In this document: positions 1-10,358 of the stretch, one piece after another | How positions within the stretch are numbered: position 1 is the stretch's first letter | Layout of the letters: every line of letters starts with the position of its first letter | Notes under the pieces: model-generated | What the model was told of the DNA's origin: nothing | The model's database searches: none | Seen by the model: the letters and a program-made list of their open reading frames with translations, nothing else | Made by a program: the position numbers and the translations under genes | Assembly (NCBI RefSeq): GCF_907164955.1 | Contig: NZ_OU015521.1 | Coordinates: 620,001 to 684,000, forward strand | DNA: 64,000 nt | From: Coxiella endosymbiont of Dermacentor marginatus | GTDB lineage: Bacteria; Pseudomonadota; Gammaproteobacteria; Coxiellales; Coxiellaceae | Direction: 5' to 3'

Positions 1-7
1 ATTAATT

Positions 8-451
8 ATGGCTATTGAACAAACTTTATCAATTATTAAGCCGGATGCGGTTTCTAAGAATGTAGTCGGCGAAATTTACACACGTTTTAAACAATATCAC
101 CTTAAAATTGTTGCAGCAAAAATGCAACATTTGAGTGAAAAACAAGCAAAAGCATTCTACGTCGTTCATAAAGAACGTCCATTTTACAGAGAATTAGTTA
201 AGTTTATGATCCGGGGTCCAATTATGATTCAAGTGCTTGAAGGTGAGAATGCGATTGCTAAAAATCGTGAGCTCATGGGAGCCACTGACCCTAAAAAAGC
301 AGCACCTGGGACTATTCGAGCTGACTTTGCGGATTCTATCGATGCCAATGCTGTGCATGGTTCTGATAGCCAAGAGACAGCAAAAGAAGAAATTTCTTTT
401 TTTTTCAAGCCAGAGGAAATTTTTTCAAGTTTTGAGTATTTAAATGCTTGA
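8..451 (+). CDS. ndk: Nucleoside diphosphate kinase
   Basis: Transfers the gamma-phosphate from ATP to other (d)NDPs through a phospho-histidine, balancing nucleotide pools in the cytosol. The 147-residue protein is close to the usual ~143. It opens with the family start ([15 protein letters not shown]) and carries the active-site stretch NAVHGSDS near residues 114-121, whose His is the phosphorylated residue. The ATG at 8 matches the family start; any promoter lies off the left edge. Its last 8 bases overlap the start of the ispA-like gene, so the two are probably translated together. No defect seen. Confidence 0.97.
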   Translation: MAIEQTLSIIKPDAVSKNVVGEIYTRFKQYHLKIVAAKMQHLSEKQAKAFYVVHKERPFYRELVKFMIRGPIMIQVLEGENAIAKNRELMGATDPKKAAPGTIRADFADSIDANAVHGSDSQETAKEEISFFFKPEEIFSSFEYLNA

Positions 452-1232
452 CTTTATCTCAACATATCGAAATCGTATTAATCATCAACTGGAAAATTTA
501 CTACCGGCTCGCACACAATCGCCTGAACGTTTACATCAAGCAATGCATTATACTGTTATGTCTAAAGGAAAACGATTACGTCCGTTGCTAACATATGCAA
601 CGGGACTTTGGCTTGAAGTTGAGCCCATGAAAATGGATAATGTGGCTTGTGCTATCGAACTCATTCATTGTTATTCATTAGTTCATGATGATTTACCGGC
701 AATGGATAACGATAATTACCGTCGAGGTAGACTCAGTTGTCATAAAGCTTTTGATGAAGCAACAGCTATATTAGTCGGAGATGCTTTGCAGTCATTGGCT
801 TTTGAAATATTAGCCAGAGAAAATAATTCTCGTTTAATAGCTACTTTAGCGCACGCTTCCGGTTCTTTGGGTATGGCTGGTGGCCAACAACTCGATTTAG
901 CTGGAAAAAATGATGAAAATGTTCATCAATTAAAAACCGGTGCTTTATTTCGCGCAGCTGTCGAATTAAGTGCGCTTTGCGCAAAATGTTCAGATGGAAA
1001 ACTAATTCAGCAATTGCGTGAATTAGGTACAACTGTTGGGTTAATTTTTCAATGGCAAGATAATTTAGCTGATCAAGTTCAATTGGAGGCAAAAACACAA
1101 AATTTTATTAGTGAAAATATTGCTTTTTTATTTAAAAAAGCAGAGCAATTAATAGCTAATTTAGATGGAGATGTCACTTTTATTAATTTAATAATTAATT
1201 CCTTACGACGAATTTCCTCTCAAAGTTCTTAA
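444..1232 (+). CDS. ispA: IspA-like polyprenyl diphosphate synthase, possibly degenerate
   Basis: Related to farnesyl/geranyl diphosphate synthases, which condense IPP with DMAPP/GPP for quinone and undecaprenyl lipids. The first Asp-rich motif is intact (DDLPAMD, D82-D88), as is the KGKRLRP substrate-binding segment (residues 41-47) and the GGQQLDL region. The second motif, normally DDxxD, reads DNLAD (N207). The family segment after it (GKxxGxDxxxxKxTYP) is missing, so the protein is 262 residues against ~295-300. The frame is unbroken and the N-terminus good (ATG at 444 overlapping ndk). The family assignment is firm. Whether the enzyme still works is not: it could be an early pseudogene or a natural short variant. 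Confidence 0.8.
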   Translation: MLDFISTYRNRINHQLENLLPARTQSPERLHQAMHYTVMSKGKRLRPLLTYATGLWLEVEPMKMDNVACAIELIHCYSLVHDDLPAMDNDNYRRGRLSCHKAFDEATAILVGDALQSLAFEILARENNSRLIATLAHASGSLGMAGGQQLDLAGKNDENVHQLKTGALFRAAVELSALCAKCSDGKLIQQLRELGTTVGLIFQWQDNLADQVQLEAKTQNFISENIAFLFKKAEQLIANLDGDVTFINLIINSLRRISSQSS

Positions 1233-2582
1233 ATCAATTTTTAGGTTTATTCATTAGGTTGTTTATCTATGATAGGTTTATCTAAGGGTACGGGTAGTCA
1301 TTAAAGTGCTTCTCGAGTTAATCCTTCAGTTCGTGTAATGTTCTTCCAAAAAATCTACTTTTTTTATGCATTAGTGGTTTCATTATTTTCTTTTTTTGAT
1401 ATTTTACCCTTTAAAAAACAGATTTATTTTTCATTTAGGGTGAAAATACTCATATAAGATAGTTCCATTTGAAGTTTCAAGATGATCTTTTCTAAAAAAT
1501 AAAAATCGGGAAGTCAGTCACAAATTAGGAATCTATCGATCATTTTATTACACCTAATACATACATCTACATCTTTAAAGTAGCTCTCAAAATGAACTTA
1601 TATAATCTTGCACAATATTATGAATTCAAAGGTTTGAGGACAGAATACTTTTGGAGGGAAGTTATACTGTCCACTATGAAGCTTTTAGTTTACTTAAACT
1701 AGATTAGATTAGTAGAAAAATAGTAGCAATAATAATAATCACTTGATACAATTCTCTAATTTTCTTCTTATCAAATTCGATGTATGACGATAACTGCCTG
1801 TGTGTGAGTATTATCTAGTTTTGTTCTTAAAATGCAATATTCTCTATCTAGAACCACGACTTTTTTCCAATTTGGAATTTAAGAATGTGTACAGTAGTGT
1901 TTTAAATGCTGTTTCTATTTCTCGAAGGTAGTGCTTTATTTAAGTTCTTCCATCTATGAAAAGTATGAATTCATTAATCATCTTAAACGCAGAGATTACT
2001 TCACCATCTGGTTTTTCTTTAGGAAATTTCCGCATACTCTTATCATTTACTGAATTGTTCTATCTTCTGAAAGCAGTCAACAATTCTCATCGAGAAAGGT
2101 AAATTTTGTTGATAAAAAGATTATTAATATCAGTAGCATTTTTTAATTTTTAATTCATTTAAGGATTTTTTGATCTAGTTTTTATAAGATTTAATGACAA
2201 ACTGGTTTTCCATTAAGAAAACGAATAATAAATTAAAAATGATATGAGCGATGAAAATACTCACGTAGTAAATGAGACAGTTAATTTGATATGTTATTTC
2301 CATGTCCTAAACTTAATTACTTTGAAATTAAAATCAATTTGAGTGCTTCACATTTAATTAGTTAGAATTGTTATCCAGAATTATGATTGCATACAGTGAA
2401 AACTAGGTAATTAGGTGTTGATTCGTAATAAAAGGTACAAAAACATCCCACTCAAATATAGTTAATCGTTGATTATATATATTATGTAGCTTAAAACTTA
2501 AGATATAGTAGAACAAATTCGGATACATAATCTCTCTATATTCTATATTCTATTTGTTTAAGACTTTATTAAATATTTAAAA
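1233..2582. other. Gene-free AT-rich gap between ispA and rlmN
   Basis: About 1.35 kb with stops in all frames and no tRNA-like fold that I could see. A short repeat of the tctatat type lies at about 2540-2560. No protein remnant could be named. It is probably the eroded remains of one or more genes, given similar gaps elsewhere where remnants are recognisable. Confidence 0.6.
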
Positions 2583-3659
2583 ATGATAGAAAAGATTAAT
2601 CTTTTAAATTTAAACGAGGACGCACTTAGAAAGTTTGTAATCTCCTGTAGTCAGCCAGCTTATCGTGCAACTCAGCTCTTACAATGGATCCATCAGAAGA
2701 TGGTAATTGATTTTTCCTTGATGACGAATTTTAGTAAGGCATTCCAACTCCAATTAACTAAGAAAGCTGTAGTGAATCTACCAGAATTGGCATTGGAGCG
2801 TATATCCCAAGATGGTACCCATAAATGGTTATTTCGTTTAGATGATAATAATAAAATAGAAACTGTGTTTATCCCTGGCCATAATCGAGGAACTTTATGT
2901 GTTTCCTCCCAGGTGGGATGTGCTTTAAATTGCAGCTTTTGTGCTACAGGAAAAGAAGGATTTAATCGCAACCTTACATTAGATGAAATTATTGGGCAGG
3001 TTTGGTTAGCTACCCGGATTTTAAAAATGAAACCTTTCTACAAGATTACCAATGTAGTTATGATGGGAATGGGTGAACCGTTATTAAATTACGATTCTGT
3101 ATTGGCAGCCATGCATTTGATGATGCTTGATCATGCATATGGCTTATCTAAGTATCGGGTAACTCTCAGTACGTCCGGAGTCATTCCTGCGATGCAACGT
3201 CTGTGCCGAGAAAGCCCAGTTTCTCTAGCTGTTTCTCTTCATGCTCCAAATAAAGAATTGCGAGATATTCTTGTTCCGCTTAATAAAAAATATCCCTTGC
3301 AGAAATTAATTCCTCTTTGTCGGGATTATTATCCTCGTGAAAGTAAGCGTTGCGTAACCTTCGAATATGTAATGATTAAGGGAGTTAATGATAGACTCGA
3401 GGAAGCACAACAGCTGATTCAATTATTGTCGAATGTACCTTGTAAAATAAACTTAATACCTTTTAATTCATTTGAGGGAACTCATTATCGCTGTTCCACT
3501 GAAATAACTATTACTACTTTTCAAAAAAAGTTGATAAAATCAGGATTTAATACGCGAGTTCGACAAACGCGGGGAAACGAGATTGCAGGCGCTTGTGGTC
3601 AATTGATAGGCCAATTTCAAGATCTCACGGGACGTTATCAACGCTGGCTTAAAACTTAG
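2583..3659 (+). CDS. rlmN: Dual-specificity 23S rRNA/tRNA adenine-C2 methyltransferase
   Basis: Radical-SAM enzyme that methylates C2 of A2503 in 23S rRNA and A37 in some tRNAs, tuning ribosome fidelity. The radical-SAM cluster motif is clear as CALNCSFC (C113, C117, C120), and the C-terminal [12 protein letters not shown] holds the cysteine (about C338) that forms the covalent methyl intermediate. GEPLLNYD is the SAM-binding GxP segment. Length 358 is close to the usual ~370. The ATG at 2583 has no strong Shine-Dalgarno but is the family start. It stands alone, because the neighbouring genes on both sides have decayed. It needs an Fe-S cluster, which the SUF operon downstream would supply. 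Confidence 0.96.
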   Translation: MIEKINLLNLNEDALRKFVISCSQPAYRATQLLQWIHQKMVIDFSLMTNFSKAFQLQLTKKAVVNLPELALERISQDGTHKWLFRLDDNNKIETVFIPGHNRGTLCVSSQVGCALNCSFCATGKEGFNRNLTLDEIIGQVWLATRILKMKPFYKITNVVMMGMGEPLLNYDSVLAAMHLMMLDHAYGLSKYRVTLSTSGVIPAMQRLCRESPVSLAVSLHAPNKELRDILVPLNKKYPLQKLIPLCRDYYPRESKRCVTFEYVMIKGVNDRLEEAQQLIQLLSNVPCKINLIPFNSFEGTHYRCSTEITITTFQKKLIKSGFNTRVRQTRGNEIAGACGQLIGQFQDLTGRYQRWLKT

Positions 3660-3918
3660 ATTTATCTTTTCTGAAGAATAAAAATCTCTGATTAAAGCGA
3701 AGAATAAAGTAGCTTAGAATAGAGCTAGCATCTTTAAAACTTATAAAATACATAAATCCTTTTTTCAAGGATAATATGTTTCTAGATAGTCATTAACTCA
3801 GGTATAATGCGGATTAAGTATTACCTAGGAATGCTGGTCTATAGAAGGAAACCGTAATTGAAGACACAGAGATTAATACCAAATTATCTAACTAATTATT
3901 AAAACATCAGGAACTTTA

Positions 3919-4371
3919 TTGTGTGAGGCCCACCAAAATAAGAACTTCAAGCACGACAATATAGCGAGACAAATGCATTTAAGTGTTCAGTGGGTAGAAA
4001 ATCTAGAAAAGGATGACTATTCCCAAGCTCCTGCTTTAATTTATGTAAGAGGCTATTTACGTGCCTATGCTCGCTGTGTTGGACTTAGATCTGAAAAGAT
4101 TATGACCGCATTTGATGCCTTAGCTTTAAATGAAGAATTTGAACAAATTAAAGTTCAGGAAGAAAAATCAGTAAAACATCAATCAGTTCCCGTAATTTCG
4201 CACTCAAGTCGGATGATTAGCCGAAAGATGACTCGTTGGATTACTTTTCTAATTTTAGCTATCTTAATTGTATCAGTTGGTATTTGGTGGCAAGAAAAAA
4301 AACGTTCGATGGAACAGATACAATTTGTTGTGGCACCGACAGGGGTTACCTTTGAAAGAAATGATTCATGA
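3919..4371 (+). pseudogene. rodZ: Truncated RodZ-like cytoskeletal protein
   Basis: RodZ links MreB to the inner membrane and supports rod shape. Here the cytoplasmic helix-turn-helix part is recognisable: IARQMHLSVQWVENLEKDDY, then an LIYVRGYLRAYAR segment as in RodZ. It is followed by a basic linker and one membrane helix near residues 107-125. The usual periplasmic C-terminal domain is gone: the frame stops about 25 residues after the membrane helix. The N-terminus is also odd, since the reading frame extends upstream to a stop near 3889 with no ATG or GTG, only TTG at 3919. Either a shortened MreB anchor or a pseudogene; I favour pseudogene. It sits just upstream of hisS, as in related genomes. 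Confidence 0.65.
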
Positions 4372-4431
4372 ATCAACACCACCTGTGACGTCAACAATAA
4401 AAAATAAAATTATTTTTTCAAGGATGGATCA

Positions 4432-5730
4432 TTGACAGGAACGATTAAAGCTATTCGAGGGATGAAAGATATTCTCCCTGACGAAATACCTTATTGGTCT
4501 TTCCTTGAGAAAAAGTTTCGCAAACTTATTACTTCTTACGGTTATCGTGAAATCCGCTTACCCATAGTAGAGCAAACTGCTTTATTTAAGCGTACTATTG
4601 GTGAAGCTACAGATATTGTAGAAAAAGAAATGTACACTTTCTTAGGCCAAAATGGAGAAAGTTTCACATTACGCCCGGAAGGAACCGCCAGTTGCGTTCG
4701 AGCAGGTATTCAAAATAGTCTTTTTTACAACAAAATCCAAAGATTGTGGTATATAGGGCCTATGTTTCGTTATGAAAAGCCTCAAAAAGGCCGCCGCCGT
4801 CAATTTTACCAAATAGGTATAGAAACTTATGGAATAGCAAATCCCGCTATTGATGCTGAGTTAATTTTAATAGGTCGTCGCCTATGGAAATTACTTGGTT
4901 TAGAAAAATACATTACATTAGAATTGAATACGTTAGGAACACAGCACTGTCGTTTACACTATCAAGAAAGACTAATTCATTATTTGAAGTCACGAAAGAC
5001 AGAATTGGATGAAGACAGTCAACGGCGTCTGATTATTAATCCTTTGCGAATTCTAGATAGTAAGAACCCTGCTATGAAATCTATTATTGAAGGAGCACCA
5101 AAGCTTCTAGATTATTTGGATGATGAATCTCGTCGTCATTGGGATCAATTAAAATCTTTCTTAGATCAAGCAAAGTTTTCTTATATTGTAAATCCTAACC
5201 TAGTTAGGGGTCTTGACTACTATACCCATACTGTTTTTGAATGGGTGACTAGTCAATTAGGTACTCAGGGTACTGTTTGTGCAGGAGGACGTTATGATGA
5301 CCTAGTTGAACAAATTGGAGATCATCCAATGCCAGCAGTTGGGTTTGCTGCCGGTTTGGAACGAATAATATTATTACTGCAAGCAACACGTGAATGTGCC
5401 CTTCATTCTGATATTTATCTCTTAGCAGACGGAAAGCAAGCAGTAGAGCGGGGATTAATAGTCGCAGAACGCCTTCATGATGCTTTACCTAATTTGATTA
5501 TAGAAACCCATCTCAGCGGTGGTAGTTTTAAAAGTCAATTTAAACGTGCTGATAAGAGTGGTGCAAAATGGGCACTAGTTATTGGTAAAGAAGAGATAAA
5601 AACGAATAAAATAACCATTAAACCTCTACGTAAGACTTTACCACAACAACAACTTAGTGAAAATGAATTAATAGCTTATTTACATGAAAAAATTTATGTG
5701 AATAAACAATCTAACTGTTCGAACAGTTAG
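4432..5730 (+). CDS. hisS: Histidyl-tRNA synthetase
   Basis: Class II aminoacyl-tRNA synthetase charging tRNA-His. It shows the motif 2 region [19 protein letters not shown], the His-specific [13 protein letters not shown] and the motif 3 segment [11 protein letters not shown], followed by the C-terminal anticodon-binding domain (about residues 325-420). At 432 residues it is slightly longer than E. coli HisS (424). The start is TTG at 4432: the nearby ATG at 4424 is out of frame and meets a stop at once, while TTG gives the family N-terminus ([13 protein letters not shown]) after an AAGG about 10 bases upstream. A 24-bp perfect palindrome (5709-5732) covers its stop codon and may form a terminator hairpin. 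Confidence 0.96.
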   Translation: MTGTIKAIRGMKDILPDEIPYWSFLEKKFRKLITSYGYREIRLPIVEQTALFKRTIGEATDIVEKEMYTFLGQNGESFTLRPEGTASCVRAGIQNSLFYNKIQRLWYIGPMFRYEKPQKGRRRQFYQIGIETYGIANPAIDAELILIGRRLWKLLGLEKYITLELNTLGTQHCRLHYQERLIHYLKSRKTELDEDSQRRLIINPLRILDSKNPAMKSIIEGAPKLLDYLDDESRRHWDQLKSFLDQAKFSYIVNPNLVRGLDYYTHTVFEWVTSQLGTQGTVCAGGRYDDLVEQIGDHPMPAVGFAAGLERIILLLQATRECALHSDIYLLADGKQAVERGLIVAERLHDALPNLIIETHLSGGSFKSQFKRADKSGAKWALVIGKEEIKTNKITIKPLRKTLPQQQLSENELIAYLHEKIYVNKQSNCSNS

Positions 5731-5732
5731 AT
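5709..5732. repeat. 24-bp perfect palindrome over the hisS stop codon
   Basis: ATCTAACTGTTC followed directly by its reverse complement. As RNA it could form a ~10-bp stem with a small TTCG-containing loop. The sequence after it is A/T-rich but not a clean T-run. It may act as a transcription terminator or RNA 3' end-protecting hairpin for hisS. Confidence 0.6.
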
Positions 5733-5741
5733 AATTAAATT

Positions 5742-5851
5742 ATGGAATATCTTCCAATAAAGAACAAATTGAAATTATTAAACAATGATGACATAATCAT
5801 CCCGGTTTCTGTTTCTATCGCGCTGTTAGAATTTTAATTGGTTTGTATTAA
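5742..5851 (+). pseudogene. Remnant of a YfgM-like membrane tetratricopeptide protein
   Basis: YfgM is an inner-membrane protein with a periplasmic tetratricopeptide domain, normally encoded between hisS and bamB/der. The ATG at 5742 starts Met-Glu-Tyr-Leu; a one-base shift then gives SNKEQIEIIKQ. Two TGA codons follow at the place where family members have Trp-Trp or similar, and then a hydrophobic stretch, PGFCFYRAVRILIGLY, like the start of the membrane helix. This matches the N-terminal layout of the family, and the hisS-yfgM-bamB-der order is conserved in relatives. The assignment rests on about 35 residues plus context. The rest of the gene and any bamB are not recognisable. Confidence 0.5.
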
Positions 5852-6298
5852 CAGGTGTGTCGGCATCATCATTAGCAAAGATGGATCCATAAAAAAGCTT
5901 CATATTTTTGAAAAACATGCGATTATCAAATACTGACAAGCTAAAACAAATCAATTAATAAATCAGATTATTAAAATTATCCAAGAACCACTTTTTTAGC
6001 TATTTCTTTCTTGAACTAAACGTCAAGAATGCGGTGTTCGTTCTGGATTGTCTTTCTTTATTGGCAGCAAGTTTGAAAGCGATTAATGATTTTATGTTAG
6101 CTTAATTAGTGAAAATATTAAAGATAAGTATTTATGCAGTAATAAATAAAGCAGATACCGAAAATTTTATAAGCATCACAATAGATCTAATCTATTGAAA
6201 TTGAGGGTTCTTATTTATAAATTAAGAATATCCAGCTAAAGAAATCAAGTGTATCTCTTCATGAAGAGATCTTTCCACGTGGGGTAAGGAATATAAAC
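5852..6298. other. Eroded yfgM/bamB region upstream of der
   Basis: No frame survives. The usual bamB between hisS and der is absent. An 18-bp perfect palindrome (ATCTCTTCA plus its complement, 6253-6270) and a short CCACGTGG (6274-6281) lie just before der. A GGGGTAAGGAA stretch at about 6279-6292 is the der ribosome binding site. Confidence 0.55.
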
Positions 6299-7645
6299 AT
6301 GCTTCCAGTTATTGCCATCGTTGGTCGACCTAACGTTGGTAAATCGACATTATTTAACTACTTAACAAAAAGCAAAGTAGCATTAGTGGCTGATATTCCT
6401 GGAGTCACGCGGGATCGTCAGTACGGGAGAGTAACAATCGGATCTCAACGTATCTTGATAGTGGATACAGGAGGGCTAGCAGATTCAGAAGAATCCGCTA
6501 TAGCAGTTCTTGCAGAAACTCAAGTGAATCAAGCAATTGAAGAATCAGACTGTGTTTTATTTTTGGTAGATGCAGCAGTAAGTCTTACTTCTATCGATGA
6601 AATTATAGCTAATCGGTTGCGCAAAAAAAATAAAAGAATCTTTCTTGTAATTAATAAAGTAGATAGAACTGAAGCAGAAACGACTCGAAGTGAATTCTAT
6701 CGATTAGGTTTTAGTGAACTTTATTTGATTTCAGCAAAAAAAGGTTATGGAATCAATCGGTTAATGACGAATATTCTCGGTAAGTTGATGTTAGAAAAAA
6801 AAATTGCGGGAAAAGAAGTTGAAAAAGAATTAGGAATTAAAATTGCGTTAATTGGCCGGCCGAATGTAGGAAAATCTACTATTGTTAATAGACTGTTAGG
6901 TGAAGAACGTGTCATTGTCTATGATCAACCAGGAACGACCCGAGAAAACATTTATATTCCTTTTATTCAAGGAAATAATAAATACACGTTAATTGATACG
7001 GCGGGTATTCGCAAACGAGCGAGAATTCACGGACAAGTAGAAAAATTTTCAATTATTAAATCAATGCAAGCTATGTATGTTGCTGATGTTATTATTTTTG
7101 TTTTAAATGCTCATGAAGGTATAAGAGCACAGGATTTACGATTATCAAATTTAATAATTGAGACAGGTGCACCATTAGTGATAGCTATTAATAAATGGGA
7201 TTGTTTAGAGAACAACAAGCGCAAACAAGTAAGGCAAGATATTAACCGACGAATGTCTTTTATAGATTTTGCTTGCTTTTATTTTATTTCCGCGTTAAAA
7301 GGCAAAGGGATGGGAAAATTATTTCAAGCAATTGAGGAGTCATACCAATCGACTCATCAGAAATTAACCACGAACCAATTGACAAAAACTTTGGAAAAAG
7401 CAGTTTCAGAACATAAATCACCATTAGTAAAAGGGCAGCGAGTGCGTTTGCGGTATGCGCATCTTGGCAGTCGCCGTCCGCTAACCATTGTTATTCATGG
7501 TAAAAAAACTCAATCCCTTTCTCAATCGTATTCTCGCTATCTTGCTAATTATTTCAGAAAAACATTTAATTTTATCGGGGTTCCAATTCACATCAAATTA
7601 AAAACCGATCCTAATCCTTATGAGGAAGTACTACCTAACGTCTAG
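6299..7645 (+). CDS. der: Ribosome-assembly GTPase Der (EngA)
   Basis: Double-GTPase needed for 50S subunit maturation. Two G domains are plain. The first has a P-loop GRPNVGKST at residues 8-16, DTGG and NKVD; the second has a P-loop GRPNVGKST near residue 188, DTAG and NKWD. A C-terminal KH-like domain follows (about 360-448). Length 448 is close to the normal ~490 and the domains are complete. The ATG at 6299 follows a good Shine-Dalgarno (AAGGA, ~9 bases). Upstream partners that usually share its operon have decayed, so it probably uses its own promoter in the remnant region. Confidence 0.97.
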   Translation: MLPVIAIVGRPNVGKSTLFNYLTKSKVALVADIPGVTRDRQYGRVTIGSQRILIVDTGGLADSEESAIAVLAETQVNQAIEESDCVLFLVDAAVSLTSIDEIIANRLRKKNKRIFLVINKVDRTEAETTRSEFYRLGFSELYLISAKKGYGINRLMTNILGKLMLEKKIAGKEVEKELGIKIALIGRPNVGKSTIVNRLLGEERVIVYDQPGTTRENIYIPFIQGNNKYTLIDTAGIRKRARIHGQVEKFSIIKSMQAMYVADVIIFVLNAHEGIRAQDLRLSNLIIETGAPLVIAINKWDCLENNKRKQVRQDINRRMSFIDFACFYFISALKGKGMGKLFQAIEESYQSTHQKLTTNQLTKTLEKAVSEHKSPLVKGQRVRLRYAHLGSRRPLTIVIHGKKTQSLSQSYSRYLANYFRKTFNFIGVPIHIKLKTDPNPYEEVLPNV

Positions 7646-9665
7646 GTTTTGCATTTTATGTAAAAAAAGTCCCTGCCAATTTTCTACACGATTGAGGTAC
7701 ATTAGCCTAATCGCTATAAAACTTTCAAAGATTACTATTTTTGTAGAGTACGTGAATTAGAGCTTTTTTGAATATTTGAATCAATTTAGCAAAAGAGAGA
7801 TCATTACAAAGCATAAAGTATTAATTAACAATATTTAAAGAATACTCAAATAAATAATTAATTTTAAATAATACCAGTTCTTCACTTAATTTTTCTTTAG
7901 GCAACACCTGAACGCTCAGCATAGGGTGGGTTTTGTTAAGAAAGGTGAAACTAAGACTAAAGTCTTATTAAACAATGATAATCAGAGAAAATGATAAGTG
8001 ATGTGAGATAGGGTCTAATAAAATAAATATGTATCTAAAATCAATCAACGTAACGCTAATAGATAAAGTAGTAATTTCTACTAAATGAGTAAATAATTTA
8101 GATAAATAAAGATATTAAATGAATTTATAAAAAACAAAGTGCGTCCATAATTATGGATATACTTGCTGTAATAACTAATTAACATGTAATAAATAAACGT
8201 TTATGAAAATAATAAAAATAACTAGGAAGGTTTTTGACTTTATTTTTTACAGACCAAAAAAAATTATCATTGGAAATAACACCTATGATCAATAAAGTTA
8301 AGTGTTTTTAGGGAATTTTATTCCTATAAATTTCCTCCGATTAATCCTACAGTTAATATGATCAGTATAAAAGCTAATAAAATAAGACTATGAGTATTTT
8401 CTTTTTCACATCTTTTTCTATAAATAAATGAGTTACAATCATGATAGTAATTATAGGTTACATTAAGCCCAGAGAAGATATCGGTTAGGTGTAATAACTC
8501 GATCAGAAACAAAGTCCGAAACTGCAATCAGTCCAAAAGATGACAGCTAAATCTTTTCAGATCCATAAAAGAGCTATTTAGCTATGGCTATGATCATTAG
8601 AGTAATAGGAACAGAGCATCTAATCCTTGTAGAAATACGACCGATGATCACAGTGGTGCGTTTCTGCGCCAATGCAAATCAAGAGATTAATAATAAAAAC
8701 GAGGTTCGTAAAAATATATTTTAACGATTAAAGAGATTACCGAGTTGACTCCCTAACCATCTAATTTCAATAAATAGGTATCTAAAATAGACAGCTTCTA
8801 TATTCTTCTATAGTAAGGAGAATTTTATTTCCGCGATAGTACTTAGATCGAAGACAGATAAACAGTTTTATATTAATGGACTTAAATAAAGGATAAACCG
8901 CTTTTTTTCTTGAAGAAAATAATTAGAATTTACAAATTGGTTATTCTCAGGAATGAGATTAATTTTGATATGAGACATATCTAGGAATGCAATAACACTT
9001 TTAATGTTCTTAATATGAAGAAATGATTGATAAAATAATCAAAAGTGAGCTTATGAATATTTTATTGAGTAGGGATTCTCATTAAGTTCTCTATAAAAAG
9101 TGAGATGAAATCTTTTTTGAGACATACTAAACTTGCAAATTCACTGTATATTTACGATGTATATTTACGATAGTATCTAAAATTTTAGAGTTAAATATTG
9201 AATTAAACAGTTTTCAGTGCACTTTAGTGAACTCACTTTTAAAGTTGTGAAGGTTTCTTTAATCAACGGCAAAAGATGCATCTCGCAGAACACAATCAGT
9301 TACGGGCAAACTACCTAATTAGATCAAAATACTCTGCAATTAAAAATAATTTATCAAAGCCTTAAAATGCAAGTCTCTCTTTTTGAGAGGCAGCTGTTAT
9401 GTGCAATATCATCTTTTTTTAAGTCTATTATTTTAAATTAGCTAAATTTAAAATTACCTCTGAAATCGGCATCTAATTAACGAACTGGGGCAATCTGGAT
9501 TCTATCAAGCTCTTGTAATTTGTTACGATGAATGTAGTCTTTACGATGATTATTATCTTGTAAAGACCAATGGGAATTTCGCTGTTAACTTTATAATCCT
9601 TTTCATAGAAGCACGTTTTACTTATAAAATCTTTTGAGAAAAACAATTTCTAAATAAGGTGTTGA
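7646..9665. other. 2-kb gene-free gap between der and tsaB
   Basis: Stops in all frames. On the minus strand at 8324-8527 there is an open stretch of 67 codons ending in a hydrophobic helix (LILLAFILIILTVGLIG). It could be the C-terminus of a dead transporter, but no family could be named. At 9145-9170 a 13-bp unit (TGTATATTTACGA) is perfectly duplicated in tandem. No tRNA fold was seen. Confidence 0.55.
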
Positions 9666-9671
9666 TTGAAG

Positions 9672-10358
9672 ATGGCTAAACTACTAGCGTTTGAAACAGC
9701 CACGGCTGCTTGTTCAGTTGCCCTATGGCTAAATGGAGAAATTACTCAAAGATTCGAAATTGCTCCGCGGAGACATTCAGATATTCTTCTAAATTTAGTT
9801 GATGAATTACTGAGTAACGCCCAAATAAACCTGAAAAACCTCGATGCAATTGCTTTTGGGTCTGGGCCAGGAAGTTTTATGGGTGTTCGTATTGCTACAG
9901 GGGTCGCACAAGGAATCGCTTATGGAATTGATCTTCCAGTTATCCCCGTTTCAACTTTACAAGCGTTAGCCCAGGCAGCTTATCAACAGATAAATAGTGA
10001 GCAAGTGATTGCTGGTTGGGATGCACGAATGGATGCTATTTACTGGGGTGTTTACCAAGCAGATAAAAAAAGAATTATGCAAGAGATTATTGGTGATCAT
10101 ATGGACCATCCAAGGAATATTCAATTTCCGAAAGGAGCAAGAATGATAGGTGTTGGAAATGCATGGTCCGTATATCGATCCTCTCTGCCATCAGATTTCC
10201 AGTTCACAAAGGAGAATATTTATCCTGACGCCACTTCGGTAGCATTGATTGCTCAGCAGAAATTTAAGAAAGGCAATATTCTGTTACCTAAAAAAGCGGA
10301 GCCCACGTATATTCGTGAAGAAGTGACCTATCCCTCTTCTCAAAGAAAGAGATTTTAA
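9672..10358 (+). CDS. tsaB: tRNA threonylcarbamoyladenosine synthesis protein TsaB
   Basis: Partner of TsaD and TsaE in making t6A at position 37 of ANN-reading tRNAs. The protein has the ASKHA-type N-terminus (LLAFETATAACSVALW) and the family signature FGSGPGSFMGVRIATGVAQG near residues 64-83, then EPTYIREEV near the end. Length 228 from the ATG at 9672 is normal. An in-frame TTG two codons earlier (9666) is less likely, because MAKLLAF aligns with family starts. It is isolated between two decayed regions. Its TsaC, TsaD and TsaE partners are not in this window. Confidence 0.93.
   Translation: MAKLLAFETATAACSVALWLNGEITQRFEIAPRRHSDILLNLVDELLSNAQINLKNLDAIAFGSGPGSFMGVRIATGVAQGIAYGIDLPVIPVSTLQALAQAAYQQINSEQVIAGWDARMDAIYWGVYQADKKRIMQEIIGDHMDHPRNIQFPKGARMIGVGNAWSVYRSSLPSDFQFTKENIYPDATSVALIAQQKFKKGNILLPKKAEPTYIREEVTYPSSQRKRF

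Noticed and set aside
7655-7685. Shared motif TTGGCAGGGACTTT near 7660 (minus) and 33670 (plus) as a dispersed repeat
   Set aside because: Only about 13 bases match with a one-base difference; in 64 kb this is too short to claim a repeat family.
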